Below, piece after piece: positions 10,535-19,864 of a stretch of 64,000 bases of DNA. The notes under the pieces are model-generated. The model was given only the letters and a program-made list of their open reading frames with translations, was not told the origin of the DNA and made no database searches. The first letter of the stretch is position 1, and every line of letters begins with the position of its first letter. The translations under genes and the position numbers were made by a program. Source of the stretch: Usitatibacter palustris (lineage in GTDB: Bacteria; Pseudomonadota; Gammaproteobacteria; Burkholderiales; Usitatibacteraceae); the NCBI RefSeq assembly GCF_013003985.1, contig NZ_CP053073.1, positions 3,162,001 to 3,226,000 of the forward strand, read 5' to 3'.

Positions 10535-11047
10535 CTAGGGAAAAGCCGGAACCGTCGGCTCCTGGCCGCGATCCATCGCCTCCGGGTGCGTGCGCTGGAT
10601 GATCGCGCGCACGTCCTCGTAACGGGTCGAGGGCACGTCGAGCATCAGCAGGACCTTGCCGTCCTGGATCTCGGATTCGAACCCCTTGAGGCGGGAATTG
10701 GGCACCTGCATGCCCACCATGCTCGACACCCATGCGCCAAGGAAAGCGCCGACCACAGCGGTGATCAAGACCGTCACCAGCTGCAGCGTGCCGCCCTGCG
10801 GCGGGAAGTACACGAGGAAGAGCCCGAAGAAAATTCCCATCAGCCCGCCGAGGACCAGGCCCACGAACGCGCCGTGGACGGTGTCGGTCTTGTGCAGGTA
10901 GGAGGCTTCGTGGAGCTCGCCGAGATCGGTGCCGCGGCGCGCGAGGAAGTGCATGTGGCGGTCCTCGATGCGCGCGAGCAGGAGGTCGTCGGCCAGCTTC
11001 TTCGCGCTCGTGGTGTCGGGAAGCGTGACGTACATCCTGAGTCTCAT
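10535..11047 (-). CDS. DUF1269 family membrane protein
   Basis: This 170-residue protein has a soluble N-terminal region followed by two glycine-rich hydrophobic segments (about 65-90 and 95-118), the usual DUF1269 layout. It is probably an inner-membrane protein, and its role is unknown. The start chosen has a strong CGGAGGAAAG Shine-Dalgarno sequence in front; an in-frame ATG 24 bases earlier lacks one. It stands alone upstream of the kinase operon. Confidence 0.72.
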   Translation of the reverse strand: MRLRMYVTLPDTTSAKKLADDLLLARIEDRHMHFLARRGTDLGELHEASYLHKTDTVHGAFVGLVLGGLMGIFFGLFLVYFPPQGGTLQLVTVLITAVVGAFLGAWVSSMVGMQVPNSRLKGFESEIQDGKVLLMLDVPSTRYEDVRAIIQRTHPEAMDRGQEPTVPAFP

Positions 11048-11100
11048 GTCCTTTCCTCCGAACGGATTCAAGGACCAACCAGCCTACTCCCAACTATTGG

Positions 11101-11580
11101 TCAGCGCGAGAGGGCTTCCCGGAGGCCTTCCACGCGCTTGCGATTCACGTCGAAATCGCGCACGCCCAGCCGCGCGCCCGAACGCACGTGGATCGCGCCG
11201 CCCGCGGGATCGGGCGTGAACTCGGTGTCGTCCACGAACCCCATCGTCTTCGAGGAAAACTCGACGTGCAGGTAGTCGGGGCGGCTCGTGACCACCGTCG
11301 CGCCGGGCATGGCGCGCACCACGGATTCGAGTTTCGCCCACACGGCCGGTGCGGCACCGGCCACTCGCAACGGTGCGATGAAATGCTTGTCGCCGGAAGC
11401 GGCCTGCGACGACACCCAGTTCGGGCGCCAGTCGCCGTTGCGCAGCTTGCCTTCACGAAGCCCGAGGTTGTCCGGCCGGCTTCCCGAGAAGAGTCCCATC
11501 TGCGCTCCCACGATTGCGACCACGGCCAGTGTAGCGCCGAGCGCGGCGAGCACGACCAGGACACGCCGGACCCAGCGCAT
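11101..11580 (-). CDS. DUF1499 family protein
   Basis: This 159-residue protein has an N-terminal membrane anchor or signal (MRWVRRVLVVLAALG...) and a DUF1499 domain, visible in RPNWVSSQA near residue 52 and HVEFSSKTMGFVDDTEF near 107. DUF1499 proteins are small, exported or membrane-tethered and uncharacterised. It starts 7 bases after the quinone oxidoreductase gene, so the two are probably co-transcribed. Confidence 0.78.
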   Translation of the reverse strand: MRWVRRVLVVLAALGATLAVVAIVGAQMGLFSGSRPDNLGLREGKLRNGDWRPNWVSSQAASGDKHFIAPLRVAGAAPAVWAKLESVVRAMPGATVVTSRPDYLHVEFSSKTMGFVDDTEFTPDPAGGAIHVRSGARLGVRDFDVNRKRVEGLREALSR

Positions 11581-11587
11581 CGATGTC

Positions 11588-12565
11588 CTACGGAACGAGA
11601 ATCGTGGAGCCGGTGGTCTTGCGCGCCTCGATATCGCGATGCGCCTGCGCGGCATCCTTCAGCGCGTATTGCTGGCGCGGCTCGACCTTGATGCGGCCGG
11701 CGATCACGTGCTCGAAGAGTTCCTTGGCGCCGTTGACCAATTCCTCGCGCTTTGCGGTGAAGCTCGCGAGCGTGGGACGCACGACGGACAGCGATCCCTT
11801 CGCCGCGAGGATGCCGAGGTTCACGCCGTCGACCGGACCGGACGCATTGCCGAAGCTCACCATCAGGCCGCGGACCTGCAGGCAATCGAGGGACTTCACC
11901 CACGTGTCCTTGCCGATCGAGTCGTACACGATCGGCACTTTCTTGCCGCCGGTGATTTCCATCACGCGCGCGTGGAAATCCTCGGTCGTGTAGTTGATCG
12001 TGTGCGTGCAGCCGTGCTCCTTCGCGAGCTTGGCTTTTTCTTCCGAGCTCACGGTGCCGATCACGTTGATCCCGAGCGCTTTCGCCCACTGGCATGCGAT
12101 GAGACCGATGCCGCCCGCGGCCGCGTGCACGAGCACGGTGTCGCCGCTCTTCGGTACCAGCAGCAGGCTGCGCAGCAGGTAACGAACAGTGAGGCCCTGC
12201 AGCATCATGCTGGCACCCTGCTCGAAGCTGATCGCGTCCGGAAGCTTCACCAGGCGGTCGGCCGGATGGATCTTCTTTTCCGAGTAGCTGCCGATCGGTC
12301 CGTTGGCGTAAGCGACACGGTCGCCCACCTTGAACTCGGTGACTCCTACGCCGACAGCTTCGACGACGGCCGAGCCTTCCATGCCGACGCCCGACGGCAG
12401 CGGCATCGCGTAGAGCCCGGAGCGGTGATAGGTGTCGAGATAATTGAGGCCCGCGGCCTTCTGGTCGAGGCGGACTTCGCCCGGGCCGGGATCGCCGATG
12501 GCGACCTCTTCCCATTGCAGCACTTCGGGTCCACCGGTCTTGTGAAAGCGGATTGCGTGGGGCAT
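11588..12565 (-). CDS. qor: NADPH:quinone oxidoreductase, zeta-crystallin type
   Basis: This 325-residue zinc-independent member of the medium-chain dehydrogenase/reductase family reduces quinones with NADPH. Seen are the substrate-side segment LNYLDTYHRSGLY near residue 43, the nucleotide-binding AAAGGIGLIACQWAKALG near 150, and no structural-zinc cysteine cluster. Full family length. It is followed closely by the DUF1499 gene and lies 14 bases downstream of the formyl-THF-hydrolase-like gene, so it may share the transcript of the oxalate block. Confidence 0.9.
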   Translation of the reverse strand: MPHAIRFHKTGGPEVLQWEEVAIGDPGPGEVRLDQKAAGLNYLDTYHRSGLYAMPLPSGVGMEGSAVVEAVGVGVTEFKVGDRVAYANGPIGSYSEKKIHPADRLVKLPDAISFEQGASMMLQGLTVRYLLRSLLLVPKSGDTVLVHAAAGGIGLIACQWAKALGINVIGTVSSEEKAKLAKEHGCTHTINYTTEDFHARVMEITGGKKVPIVYDSIGKDTWVKSLDCLQVRGLMVSFGNASGPVDGVNLGILAAKGSLSVVRPTLASFTAKREELVNGAKELFEHVIAGRIKVEPRQQYALKDAAQAHRDIEARKTTGSTILVP

Positions 12566-12579
12566 GGAACCTCCGGGAT

Positions 12580-13512
12580 TCAGGTTCCCAGAATGGTACC
12601 TGCTCCCACGCCTGCCGCCTTCGCCCATTCGGCGGCGGAGACCTTCTTGCCTTCTTCCGGCTTCACCTTGCTGATTTCGACCTGGCCGCCCTGCGCGGTG
12701 ATGCGGATCGAGTCCGCGCCCACCTCGGTGACCTCGCCGATCTTGCCCTTCACCGCGCCGAACGTGCGCACGAGGTGCTTCTTCGAGCCGAAGAGCTGCA
12801 GCTTCTTGCCGGCGATCGTGGTCCACGCGCCGGGTGCGGGATCGGCACCACGGATCGTGTTGTGGATGTAGTCCACGTGGTTGTTCCAGTTGATCTTCGC
12901 TTCGTTCGCGCGGAACCAGCCTTCGTAGGACGCGGCGTTCTCGTCCTGCACGACTTCCTTGTGCTTGCCCGCGACGACGAGGTCCGCGGCTTCGAGCATC
13001 GCCGCGACACCCATCGGGAAGAGGCGATCGAAGTACACGGTGCCCAGCGTGTCGTTCTCGGAGATCGGCGTTTCCTTCTGCAGGATCACCGCGCCTTCGT
13101 CGAGGCCGTCGGTGGGACGGAAGATCGTGAGGCCGGTCTTCGTCTCGCCCTTGGTGATGGGCCAGTTGATCGACGACGGGCCGCGATACTTCGGCAGCAG
13201 CGAAGGGTGGTACTGGATCGTGCCGTGCTTGGGGATGCTCACGAATTCCTGCGGCGCGAACTGGAGCACGAACGCCATGATGCCGATGTCGGCGTTGGCG
13301 TCCTTCATGGCCTGCACGGCCTCCGGACCCTTGAGGTTCGGGAACTGGTAGAGCTTGAGGCCCTTCTCCTGCGCGGCCGTGCGCATCGGGTCGGCTTTGG
13401 CGCCTTCCTTCTCGGGCGCGCAGAAGACGGCCGCGACAGTGTCGCCACGGGCGACGAGAGCTTCAAGGACTGCTTTGCCGAAATCCTGCTGACCGATGAG
13501 TGCGACGCGCAT
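12580..13512 (-). CDS. 10-formyltetrahydrofolate hydrolase/formyltransferase-like protein
   Basis: This 310-residue protein has a formyltransferase N-terminal domain and an Fmt-type C-terminal domain. It matches the N-terminal hydrolase domain of 10-formyl-THF dehydrogenase (ALDH1L1) better than Met-tRNA formyltransferase. The active-site segment reads IQYHPSLLPKYRGPSSINW (H102), with D138 in DGLDEG and later AKINWNNHVDYIHNTIRG. In Fmt an Asn precedes the His by two; here that position is Gln (Ile in ALDH1L1). It lies just before qor and follows frc on the same strand across the second inverted repeat. By family it should act on 10-formyl-THF; by context it may link the one-carbon pool with formyl-CoA or formate from oxalate. 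That role is inference. Confidence 0.78.
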   Translation of the reverse strand: MRVALIGQQDFGKAVLEALVARGDTVAAVFCAPEKEGAKADPMRTAAQEKGLKLYQFPNLKGPEAVQAMKDANADIGIMAFVLQFAPQEFVSIPKHGTIQYHPSLLPKYRGPSSINWPITKGETKTGLTIFRPTDGLDEGAVILQKETPISENDTLGTVYFDRLFPMGVAAMLEAADLVVAGKHKEVVQDENAASYEGWFRANEAKINWNNHVDYIHNTIRGADPAPGAWTTIAGKKLQLFGSKKHLVRTFGAVKGKIGEVTEVGADSIRITAQGGQVEISKVKPEEGKKVSAAEWAKAAGVGAGTILGT

Positions 13513-13546
13513 GGGGAGGCCTGTGAGTTATGCGGGGGTTAAGTCT

Positions 13547-13710
13547 TTGGAACCGCCGATGAACGCCGATTCACCGCCGATTGCCGCCGATATGAAGAAG
13601 CGGAGGAGGTTGCAGCGAGTCATGGCTCACATCCCGCCGGTTCACTCGAAGATCCACACCCATTCATCTGCGGCAATCGGCGGTGAATCGGCGTTCATCG
13701 GCGGTTCCAA
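13547..13710. repeat. Inverted-repeat element 2, built from decamers
   Basis: The arms 13547-13592 and 13665-13710 are inverted copies; the outer 40 bases are identical. A loop of about 70 bases separates them. Each arm is a chain of decamer-like units (GCCGATGAAC, GCCGATTCAC and similar), the same design as element 1 at 711-818 with different bases at the variable positions. It lies between frc and the formyl-THF-hydrolase-like gene. Confidence 0.85.
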
Positions 13711-13732
13711 CGCCTTTTGTGTACTGAACTCG

Positions 13733-15004
13733 TTACGCAGCTTTCTTGGGAGGCGCGGAGAAAGCGCCAGCGCCCTTCAGCGAAGCGATCTTCGCGTCGT
13801 CGTAGCCGAGGACGTTCTTGAGGACATCGTCGGTGTGCTCGCCCAGCAGCGGGCTGCGCTCGATCTTCGCGGGCGAGGCCGACAGCTTGATCGGCATGCC
13901 CACGTTGAACCACTTGCCGCGCTGCGGGTGGTCGAGCTCGACCCACATGTCGCGGCCCTTCACGTGCTCGTCGGTCGCAAGATCCGTCGTGGACATGATC
14001 GGACCGCACGGCACGTCGATGGGGTTGAGGATCGCCATCAGCTCGCGCTTCGTGTACTTCTCGGCGAACTTGTTGAGCAGCGTCCACACGAGCGACTGGT
14101 TCTTGCGGCGCTCGGCGATGGTCGCGACACGCGGATCGGTCGCGAGGTCGGGAACGCCGACATCCGGTCCGATGCGCGCGGCGAGATCCGCCCAGACGGC
14201 TTCCTGCACGACGACGTACAGCCAGTCGTTGGCGCCGTGCGGCTTGCAATGGATGGCGTTGCCGAGCTGGCCACCGCCGGAATCGTTGCCGGCGCGCGGC
14301 ACGTCACCCATGTTCTGGTACGTGGGCACCGAGAACTCGGCGAGTGACTGGCGCGTGAGACGCTGGTGATCGCGGAACTTCACGCGGCAAAGGTTCATCA
14401 CGCCGTCCATCATCGCCACTTCCACGTACTGGCCCTGGCCGGTGCGATTGGCCTGGTGGAGTGCGGCGAGGAGACCGATGGCCAGGTGCAGGCCCGTGCC
14501 CGAATCGCCGATCTGCGCGCCGGTCACGAAGGGTGGTCCATCAGGCACCCCCGTAGTGCTCATGGCCCCGCCCATGGCCTGCGCGACGTTTTCGTACGCC
14601 TTGAAATCCGAGTACGGGCCCGACGAACCGAAGCCCTTGATCGAACCCACGACGATCTTCGGGTTGATCTCGTGGATCTTTTCCCACGTGAAGCCGAGGC
14701 GCTCGAGCACGCCCGGGCCGAAGTTCTCCATCATGATGTCGCACGTCTTCAGCAGATCCACGAAGACCAGCTTGCCCTCGTTGCTCTTCATGTTCACGGT
14801 GATCGACCGCTTGTTGCAGTTCAACATCGTGAAGTAGAGCGAGTCGGCATTGGGCACGTCGCGCAGCTGGCCGCGCGTGGCATCGCCCTGCGGGGGCTCG
14901 AACTTGATGACATCCGCGCCCATCCACGCGAGCAGCTGCGAGCACGTCGGCCCGGCCTGCACGTGGGTCATGTCGAGGATGCGAACTCCTTTGAGAGCTT
15001 CCAT
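13733..15004 (-). CDS. frc: Formyl-CoA:oxalate CoA-transferase
   Basis: This 423-residue class III CoA-transferase transfers CoA from formyl-CoA to oxalate, giving oxalyl-CoA and formate in the cytosol. The catalytic aspartate is visible as D167 in TGAQIGDSGTGLH, and the glycine-rich active-site loop is present as SGGGQ near residue 248. Length matches Frc (about 428). It follows oxc in the same direction, 29 bases after its stop, which is the classical oxalate pair. Other class III CoA-transferases are less likely because of the oxc partner. Confidence 0.93.
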   Translation of the reverse strand: MEALKGVRILDMTHVQAGPTCSQLLAWMGADVIKFEPPQGDATRGQLRDVPNADSLYFTMLNCNKRSITVNMKSNEGKLVFVDLLKTCDIMMENFGPGVLERLGFTWEKIHEINPKIVVGSIKGFGSSGPYSDFKAYENVAQAMGGAMSTTGVPDGPPFVTGAQIGDSGTGLHLAIGLLAALHQANRTGQGQYVEVAMMDGVMNLCRVKFRDHQRLTRQSLAEFSVPTYQNMGDVPRAGNDSGGGQLGNAIHCKPHGANDWLYVVVQEAVWADLAARIGPDVGVPDLATDPRVATIAERRKNQSLVWTLLNKFAEKYTKRELMAILNPIDVPCGPIMSTTDLATDEHVKGRDMWVELDHPQRGKWFNVGMPIKLSASPAKIERSPLLGEHTDDVLKNVLGYDDAKIASLKGAGAFSAPPKKAA

Positions 15005-15033
15005 GGTCTTTGTCCTTGAGGCGTGGTTTCTAG

Positions 15034-16815
15034 TTATTTCTTTTTCGCGGCGTTCGGGTTCAGGCTCGTGATGCGGCCGCTTTCGGTGCCGGCGGTTTCA
15101 TCGATCACGGCGTTGATGAGCGTGGGCTTGCGCGACTTGATCGCTTCCTCCATTGCCTTGCGCAGCTCGTCGGGAGTCGTGGCATGCACGCCGACGCCAC
15201 CGAAGGCCTCGATGATCTTGTCGTAGCGGGCACCCTTCACGAACACCGTAGGCGCGGGGTCGCGGCCCGTCGGATCGACGTCCGTGCCCTTGTACACGCC
15301 GTTGTTGTTCATGATGACGATGCACACCGGCATGTTGTAGCGGCAGATCGTCTCGACTTCCATGCCCGAGAAGCCGAAGGCGCTGTCGCCCTCGATCGCG
15401 ATCACCGGGTGCTTCGTCGCGGCGGCCGCGGCCACGCAGTAGCCCATGCCCACGCCCATGATTCCCCAGGTGCCCACGTCGATGCGCTTCCTGGGCTTGT
15501 ACATGTCCACGATCGAGCGCGTGAAGTCGAGCGCGTTCGCGCCTTCGTTCACCAGCATCGCGTCGGGGTTCGCCTTGATGATGTCGCGCACGACGTTGAG
15601 CGCGCTGTGGAAGTTCATCGGCGAGGGATTCTTGGCGAGCGTCTCGGCCATCTTCGCGATGTTGCCGTTCTTCTTCGCGGCGACGGCGTCGGTCCACTCC
15701 TTCGGCGGCTTCGCCCAGCCCGCATCGACGGCCTTCTGCAGCTGCGCGACGCACGAGGCGATGTCGCCGACCAGCGGGGCGTCGATCTTCACGTTGCTGT
15801 CGGCTTCCTGCGGCGAGATGTCGATCTGGATGAACTTCTGCTTGCCCCACGACTTGTGGCCGTTGCCGCCCCAGGTCTTGCCCTTGCCGTGCGAAAGCAG
15901 CCAGTTCAGGCGCGCGCCGATGAGCAGCACGACGTCGGCTTCCGGCAGCACGAAGGAACGCGCGGCGGATGCGCACTGCTCGTGCGTATCGGGCAGCAGG
16001 CCCTTGGCCATCGACATCGGCAGGTACGGGATGCCCGTCGATTCGACGAGCTTGCGGATTTCCGCGTCGCACTGCGCGTAGGCGGCACCCTTGCCGAGGA
16101 GGATCAGCGGCTTCTTCGCGCCCTTGAGGAGATCGAGCGCGCGCTTGACCGCATCAGCGCCGGGAATCTGTGCCGGCGCGGGATCGACGACCTTGATCAG
16201 CGTGGCGCGGCCGGCCGTGGCTTCCATCGTCTGCGCGAACAACTTCGCCGGCAGGTCGAGGTACACGCCGCCCGGGCGGCCGGAGACCGCGGCGCGGATC
16301 GCGCGCGCGATGCCCACGCCGATGTCCTCGGCATGCAGGACGCGGTAGGCAGCCTTGGAGACGGGCTTCGCGATCGCGAGCTGGTCCATCTCCTCGTAGT
16401 CGCCCTGCTGGAGATCGACGATCTCACGCTCCGACGAGCCGGAGATGAGGATCATCGGGAAGCAATTGGTCGTCGCGTGGGCGAGCGAATTGAGGCCGTT
16501 CAGGAAGCCGGGCGCGGAAACCGTGAGGCAGATGCCCGGCGTCTGGGTGATGAAGCCGTGGATGGACGCCGCATAGCCCGCGTTCTGCTCATGGCGGAAC
16601 GACAGCATGCGCAGGCCCTCGGCCTGGAGCATGCGCGTGAGATCCGTGATCGGGATGCCGGGCAGCCCGTAGATCGTGTCGATGCCGTTGAGCTTGAGCG
16701 CCTCGATGAGCAGGTGGAAACCGTCGATCGTTTCCTGGGGCTGAGCATTGACGCCGCTGCTTGCGGGCGAGGCGGCGGGTGCCGGCGTGATGCCGGGTTG
16801 AGTGACGGTGGCCAT
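15034..16815 (-). CDS. oxc: Oxalyl-CoA decarboxylase
   Basis: This 593-residue ThDP-dependent enzyme converts oxalyl-CoA to formyl-CoA and CO2. The ThDP-activating glutamate is E76 in [12 protein letters not shown]. The central ADP-binding-like domain and the C-terminal ThDP/Mg motif [16 protein letters not shown]...NN are intact, with the lysine-rich end [10 protein letters not shown]. It has a roughly 30-residue Ala/Pro-rich N-terminal extension before the conserved domain. It is the first gene of the oxc-frc operon and is divergent from the regulator gene; an FNR-type site lies 109 bases upstream. Confidence 0.95.
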   Translation of the reverse strand: MATVTQPGITPAPAASPASSGVNAQPQETIDGFHLLIEALKLNGIDTIYGLPGIPITDLTRMLQAEGLRMLSFRHEQNAGYAASIHGFITQTPGICLTVSAPGFLNGLNSLAHATTNCFPMILISGSSEREIVDLQQGDYEEMDQLAIAKPVSKAAYRVLHAEDIGVGIARAIRAAVSGRPGGVYLDLPAKLFAQTMEATAGRATLIKVVDPAPAQIPGADAVKRALDLLKGAKKPLILLGKGAAYAQCDAEIRKLVESTGIPYLPMSMAKGLLPDTHEQCASAARSFVLPEADVVLLIGARLNWLLSHGKGKTWGGNGHKSWGKQKFIQIDISPQEADSNVKIDAPLVGDIASCVAQLQKAVDAGWAKPPKEWTDAVAAKKNGNIAKMAETLAKNPSPMNFHSALNVVRDIIKANPDAMLVNEGANALDFTRSIVDMYKPRKRIDVGTWGIMGVGMGYCVAAAAATKHPVIAIEGDSAFGFSGMEVETICRYNMPVCIVIMNNNGVYKGTDVDPTGRDPAPTVFVKGARYDKIIEAFGGVGVHATTPDELRKAMEEAIKSRKPTLINAVIDETAGTESGRITSLNPNAAKKK

Positions 16816-16923
16816 GATGGGATTTCTCCTGAACTGAATTCTGCGGCGCTATGGGCCGATGCGAGGTGAAACGGCACTTCCGGGAGCAGCTACAATGTTA
16901 AGAAGTGCCCCGACGCTACAGCC

Positions 16924-16937
16924 TTGATTGGGGTCAA
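16924..16937. promoter_or_regulatory. FNR-type palindrome between oxc and its regulator
   Basis: TTGATTGGGGTCAA fits TTGAY-N4-RTCAA. It lies 109 bases upstream of oxc and 17 bases before the proposed ATG of the divergent regulator. It could serve for oxc activation and for autoregulation. Confidence 0.55.
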
Positions 16938-16953
16938 TTTTCCCTCTCGAAAC

Positions 16954-17562
16954 ATGACTCTTCTCGTCAATCACCCCGAACGCGAAGTCCTCGCCCGGCG
17001 CCTGGAGCAGAACATCGTCCTGCGCCGGCTCGAGGGAGACGCGTTCGCGGCCCTCGAACCGCACCTGGCGATCATCGATTACCGCAAGGGCGACGTCCTG
17101 CTGACCCAGGGCGCCCACGACATGGAGCAGTACTTCGTCCTCGAAGGCGTCCTCAAGCGCGTTGTCGCGAGCCCCGAGGGCAAGGAAATGATCCTGCGCT
17201 TCGCCAAGGAAGACGACATGGACACGAGCTACGCAGCCTGGAAGCTGCGCACGCCCGCGCCCTACTCGATCCGCGCCGTCACTCGCGCGCGCGTGGCGAA
17301 GCTTCCCCTGCCGCAATGGGCCTCCTTCATGGACAGCTACCCCGACCTGAAGGAAGACTTCGAGTACGAAATCATGCACCTCATGAGCGAGGTGATGGCC
17401 CACACGATCACCCTGCACCTGCTCGACGCGCCCGGACGCGTGCACCGGTTCCTGCGCAAGCACCCGGAGCTCGCCGAGCGCGTCCCGAAGAAGGAACTTG
17501 CGTCCTACCTGAACCTCTCGGCCGAGACGCTTTCGCGCCTCAAGCACGCCGGGAAGATCTGA
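16954..17562 (+). CDS. CRP/FNR-family transcriptional regulator of the oxalate genes (predicted)
   Basis: This 202-residue protein has a cyclic-nucleotide-like sensor domain (about 30-125), a dimer helix (about 130-160) and a C-terminal HTH. The recognition helix reads AETLSRLKH, carrying the ExxSR signature that FNR-type proteins use to read TTGAT half-sites. It contains no cysteine, so it does not hold an FNR-type iron-sulfur cluster and probably senses a small ligand. The start is ATG at 16954; an in-frame TTG at 16924 would place the start inside the palindrome. Divergence from oxc suggests it controls oxalate use; its ligand cannot be read from sequence. Confidence 0.85.
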   Translation: MTLLVNHPEREVLARRLEQNIVLRRLEGDAFAALEPHLAIIDYRKGDVLLTQGAHDMEQYFVLEGVLKRVVASPEGKEMILRFAKEDDMDTSYAAWKLRTPAPYSIRAVTRARVAKLPLPQWASFMDSYPDLKEDFEYEIMHLMSEVMAHTITLHLLDAPGRVHRFLRKHPELAERVPKKELASYLNLSAETLSRLKHAGKI

Positions 17563-17575
17563 CCCCGAGGCCCCG

Positions 17576-17791
17576 ATGGTCGACGACACCGACATCTTCG
17601 TGATGACAGACAAGGGCCGAGCCGAGCTTTCGGCCGAGGTGAGCAAGCTGCCGGCGAAACTGCGGCGCTGCCTCGACATGGTGGATGGGGCCCGGACCGC
17701 CGGCGATTTCGCGCCCAATTTCCGACCGGGGGAATCCGGCGCCGTCCTCGAGGAACTGCGCGCCGGCGGCTACATCGCCCGGAAGGCCTAG
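17576..17791 (+). CDS. Small hypothetical protein
   Basis: This 71-residue acidic protein begins 13 bases after the regulator stop and is therefore probably co-transcribed. It looks like a single small alpha/beta or winged-helix-like domain (KLPAKLRRCLDMVDG, then AVLEELRAGGYIARKA), similar in style to short domains found at the end of some regulators. No family is recognised. Its 3' end overlaps the convergent tctA by four bases. Confidence 0.55.
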   Translation: MVDDTDIFVMTDKGRAELSAEVSKLPAKLRRCLDMVDGARTAGDFAPNFRPGESGAVLEELRAGGYIARKA

Positions 17792-19296
17792 CGTTTCTTC
17801 AGCAGCGCGAGCCCCTGGCTGACGAACGGCCAGAAGAGCAGCAGCAGCGCGAGGGTCGTGATCGATCCGACGAGCCCATTGGCCGCGAAGATGCCCAGGT
17901 CGCCCTGCGACATCAGCATCGACTGCCGGAATGAATCCTCCGCGCGATCGCCGAGTACGAGTGCGAGCACCATGGGCGCCAGCGGGTAATCGAGCTTCTT
18001 GAAGACATAGCCCAGGATGCCGAAGACCAGCATCAGCCAGACGTCGAACATCGAGTTGTGCACCGTGAACGCGCCGATCGCGCAGATCACGAGGATCACC
18101 GGCGCGATGATCGAGAAGGGCACGCGCAGGATGGCCGCGAACAGCGGCACGCAGGTGAGCACGACGATGAGGCCGGCGATATTGCCCAGGTACATCGAGG
18201 CGATGAGGCCCCAGACGAAGTCGGGTTTCTCGATGAAGAGCAGCGGCCCCGGTTGCAGGCCCCAGATGAGCAGGCCACCGAGCAGCACCGCCGCCGTGGG
18301 CGAGCCGGGCACGCCCAGCGTGATCATCGGCAGCAGGGCGGAAGTTCCCGCGGCGTGCGCCGCGGTTTCGGGAGCGATCACGCCCTCGACCTGGCCCTTG
18401 CCGAACTTATCGCCATCGGGCGACATGCGCTTGGCGACACCGTAGGCCATGAACGAAGCCGGCGTGGCGCCGCCGGGGACGATGCCCATCAGGCAACCGA
18501 CCGCGGAGCTGCGCAGCGACGTCTTCCAGTACTTGGGCAGTTCCTTCCACGTCTCGACCACGACGCGCGCATTGAGCCTCGCGCTCGCGCCCTTGAAGAC
18601 CAGGCCTTCCTCGATGGTGAGCAGGATCTCGCCGATGCCGAAGAGGCCGATCACCGCGATCAGGAAGTCGAAGCCCTTGAGCAGCTCCATGAAGCCGAAC
18701 GTGAGGCGCAACTGGCCGGTCACGGTATCGATGCCCACGGCGGCGAGGCCGAAGCCCGCCATCATCGCGGCGATGGTCTTGAAGGGCGAGCCCTTGGCCA
18801 TGCCGACGAAGGCGCAGAACGTGAGCAGGTAGACGGAGAAGAATTCCGGTGGCCCGAACTTCAGCGCGAAGCGTGCGACGACAGGCGACAGGAACGTGAT
18901 GACGATCACCGCGACCAGCGCGCCGATGAACGACGACGTGAAGGCGGCCGTGAGCGCCTTGCCCGCCTCGCCCTTCTGCGCCATCGGGTAGCCATCGAAG
19001 GTCGTTGCTACCGACCATGGCTCCCCCGGGATGTTGAAGAGGATGGAGGTGATGGCGCCGCCGAAGAGCGCGCCCCAGTAGATGCAAGACAGCAGGATGA
19101 TCGCCGAGGTGGCCCCGCCTTCGGCCTGCGCCATCGAGAACGTGAGCGGCAGGAGGATCGCGACGCCATTGGCGCCGCCGAGCCCCGGCAACACGCCGAT
19201 CAGCACGCCGAGGCTTACGCCGGCGAGCATCAACAGCAGGTTCTTCATGGAGAGGGCGACGACGAAGCCGCCCATCAAGGATTGGATTTCCTGCAT
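17788..19296 (-). CDS. tctA: Tripartite tricarboxylate transporter, large permease TctA
   Basis: This 502-residue inner-membrane protein has about 12 transmembrane segments. It carries the conserved TctA regions GVLIGVLPGLGGANGVAILLP (truncated here, near residue 32) and GIVPGGATPASFMAYG (about 268). It forms the transport channel driven by an ion gradient, with TctB as small subunit and TctC as periplasmic receptor. It is the last gene of tctCBA. The oxalate genes on one side make a dicarboxylate such as oxalate a reasonable substrate; this is inference. Confidence 0.93.
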   Translation of the reverse strand: MQEIQSLMGGFVVALSMKNLLLMLAGVSLGVLIGVLPGLGGANGVAILLPLTFSMAQAEGGATSAIILLSCIYWGALFGGAITSILFNIPGEPWSVATTFDGYPMAQKGEAGKALTAAFTSSFIGALVAVIVITFLSPVVARFALKFGPPEFFSVYLLTFCAFVGMAKGSPFKTIAAMMAGFGLAAVGIDTVTGQLRLTFGFMELLKGFDFLIAVIGLFGIGEILLTIEEGLVFKGASARLNARVVVETWKELPKYWKTSLRSSAVGCLMGIVPGGATPASFMAYGVAKRMSPDGDKFGKGQVEGVIAPETAAHAAGTSALLPMITLGVPGSPTAAVLLGGLLIWGLQPGPLLFIEKPDFVWGLIASMYLGNIAGLIVVLTCVPLFAAILRVPFSIIAPVILVICAIGAFTVHNSMFDVWLMLVFGILGYVFKKLDYPLAPMVLALVLGDRAEDSFRQSMLMSQGDLGIFAANGLVGSITTLALLLLFWPFVSQGLALLKKR

Positions 19297-19315
19297 GGTG
19301 TGCGCGTGCCTCTTC

Positions 19316-19834
19316 TTAGAGGAAGCCCAGCATGGCTTCGATGGGTCCCTTGGGAAGCGGAACCTTGAACCAGATTTCGAACATCAGGAAGAACGCCACC
19401 ACCACGCCGATCGACACCACCGCGATCTTTGCCCAGCCGTACTTGCCGAGGGTGCGCATGAAAAACGCGATGAAGAGCGCCGAGGCGAGGTAGATGCCCA
19501 GCGAGTAGACGGGGTTCACGATCAGCGCGACGTAGATCGTGCATGGGATCATCACCGTGAGCACCATCTTCAGCTGGCTGCGCATCACGAACGGCTTGCC
19601 GCCGTCCTCCCGGCTCATGCGGAACGCCGAGATGAGATTGGCGATCGACGCGAGCACGATGATCATGCCGATGTAGAACGGGAAGTAGCCCGCTTGCGGT
19701 CCTTCGGCGCCCCACGCGGAACCCAGGCGCTTGCTATCCCAGACGATCACGGCGCCGAAAACCAGGAAGCAGATTGCCACGATGGCTTCCCAGGCGCGCA
19801 CGGAGCCTACGGCACGGTCTTGCTGCCCCTCCAT
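19316..19834 (-). CDS. tctB: Tripartite tricarboxylate transporter, small permease TctB
   Basis: This 172-residue protein has four predicted transmembrane segments (about 14-34, 50-68, 85-110 and 125-155), the usual TctB layout. It is the small membrane partner of TctA, from which it is separated by 19 bases. A hairpin lies in the gap between tctC and this gene, which may lower expression of the two membrane subunits relative to the receptor. Confidence 0.85.
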   Translation of the reverse strand: MEGQQDRAVGSVRAWEAIVAICFLVFGAVIVWDSKRLGSAWGAEGPQAGYFPFYIGMIIVLASIANLISAFRMSREDGGKPFVMRSQLKMVLTVMIPCTIYVALIVNPVYSLGIYLASALFIAFFMRTLGKYGWAKIAVVSIGVVVAFFLMFEIWFKVPLPKGPIEAMLGFL

Positions 19835-19864
19835 GACTTCCCCTTATTGTGTGGTCGTGAAGAA

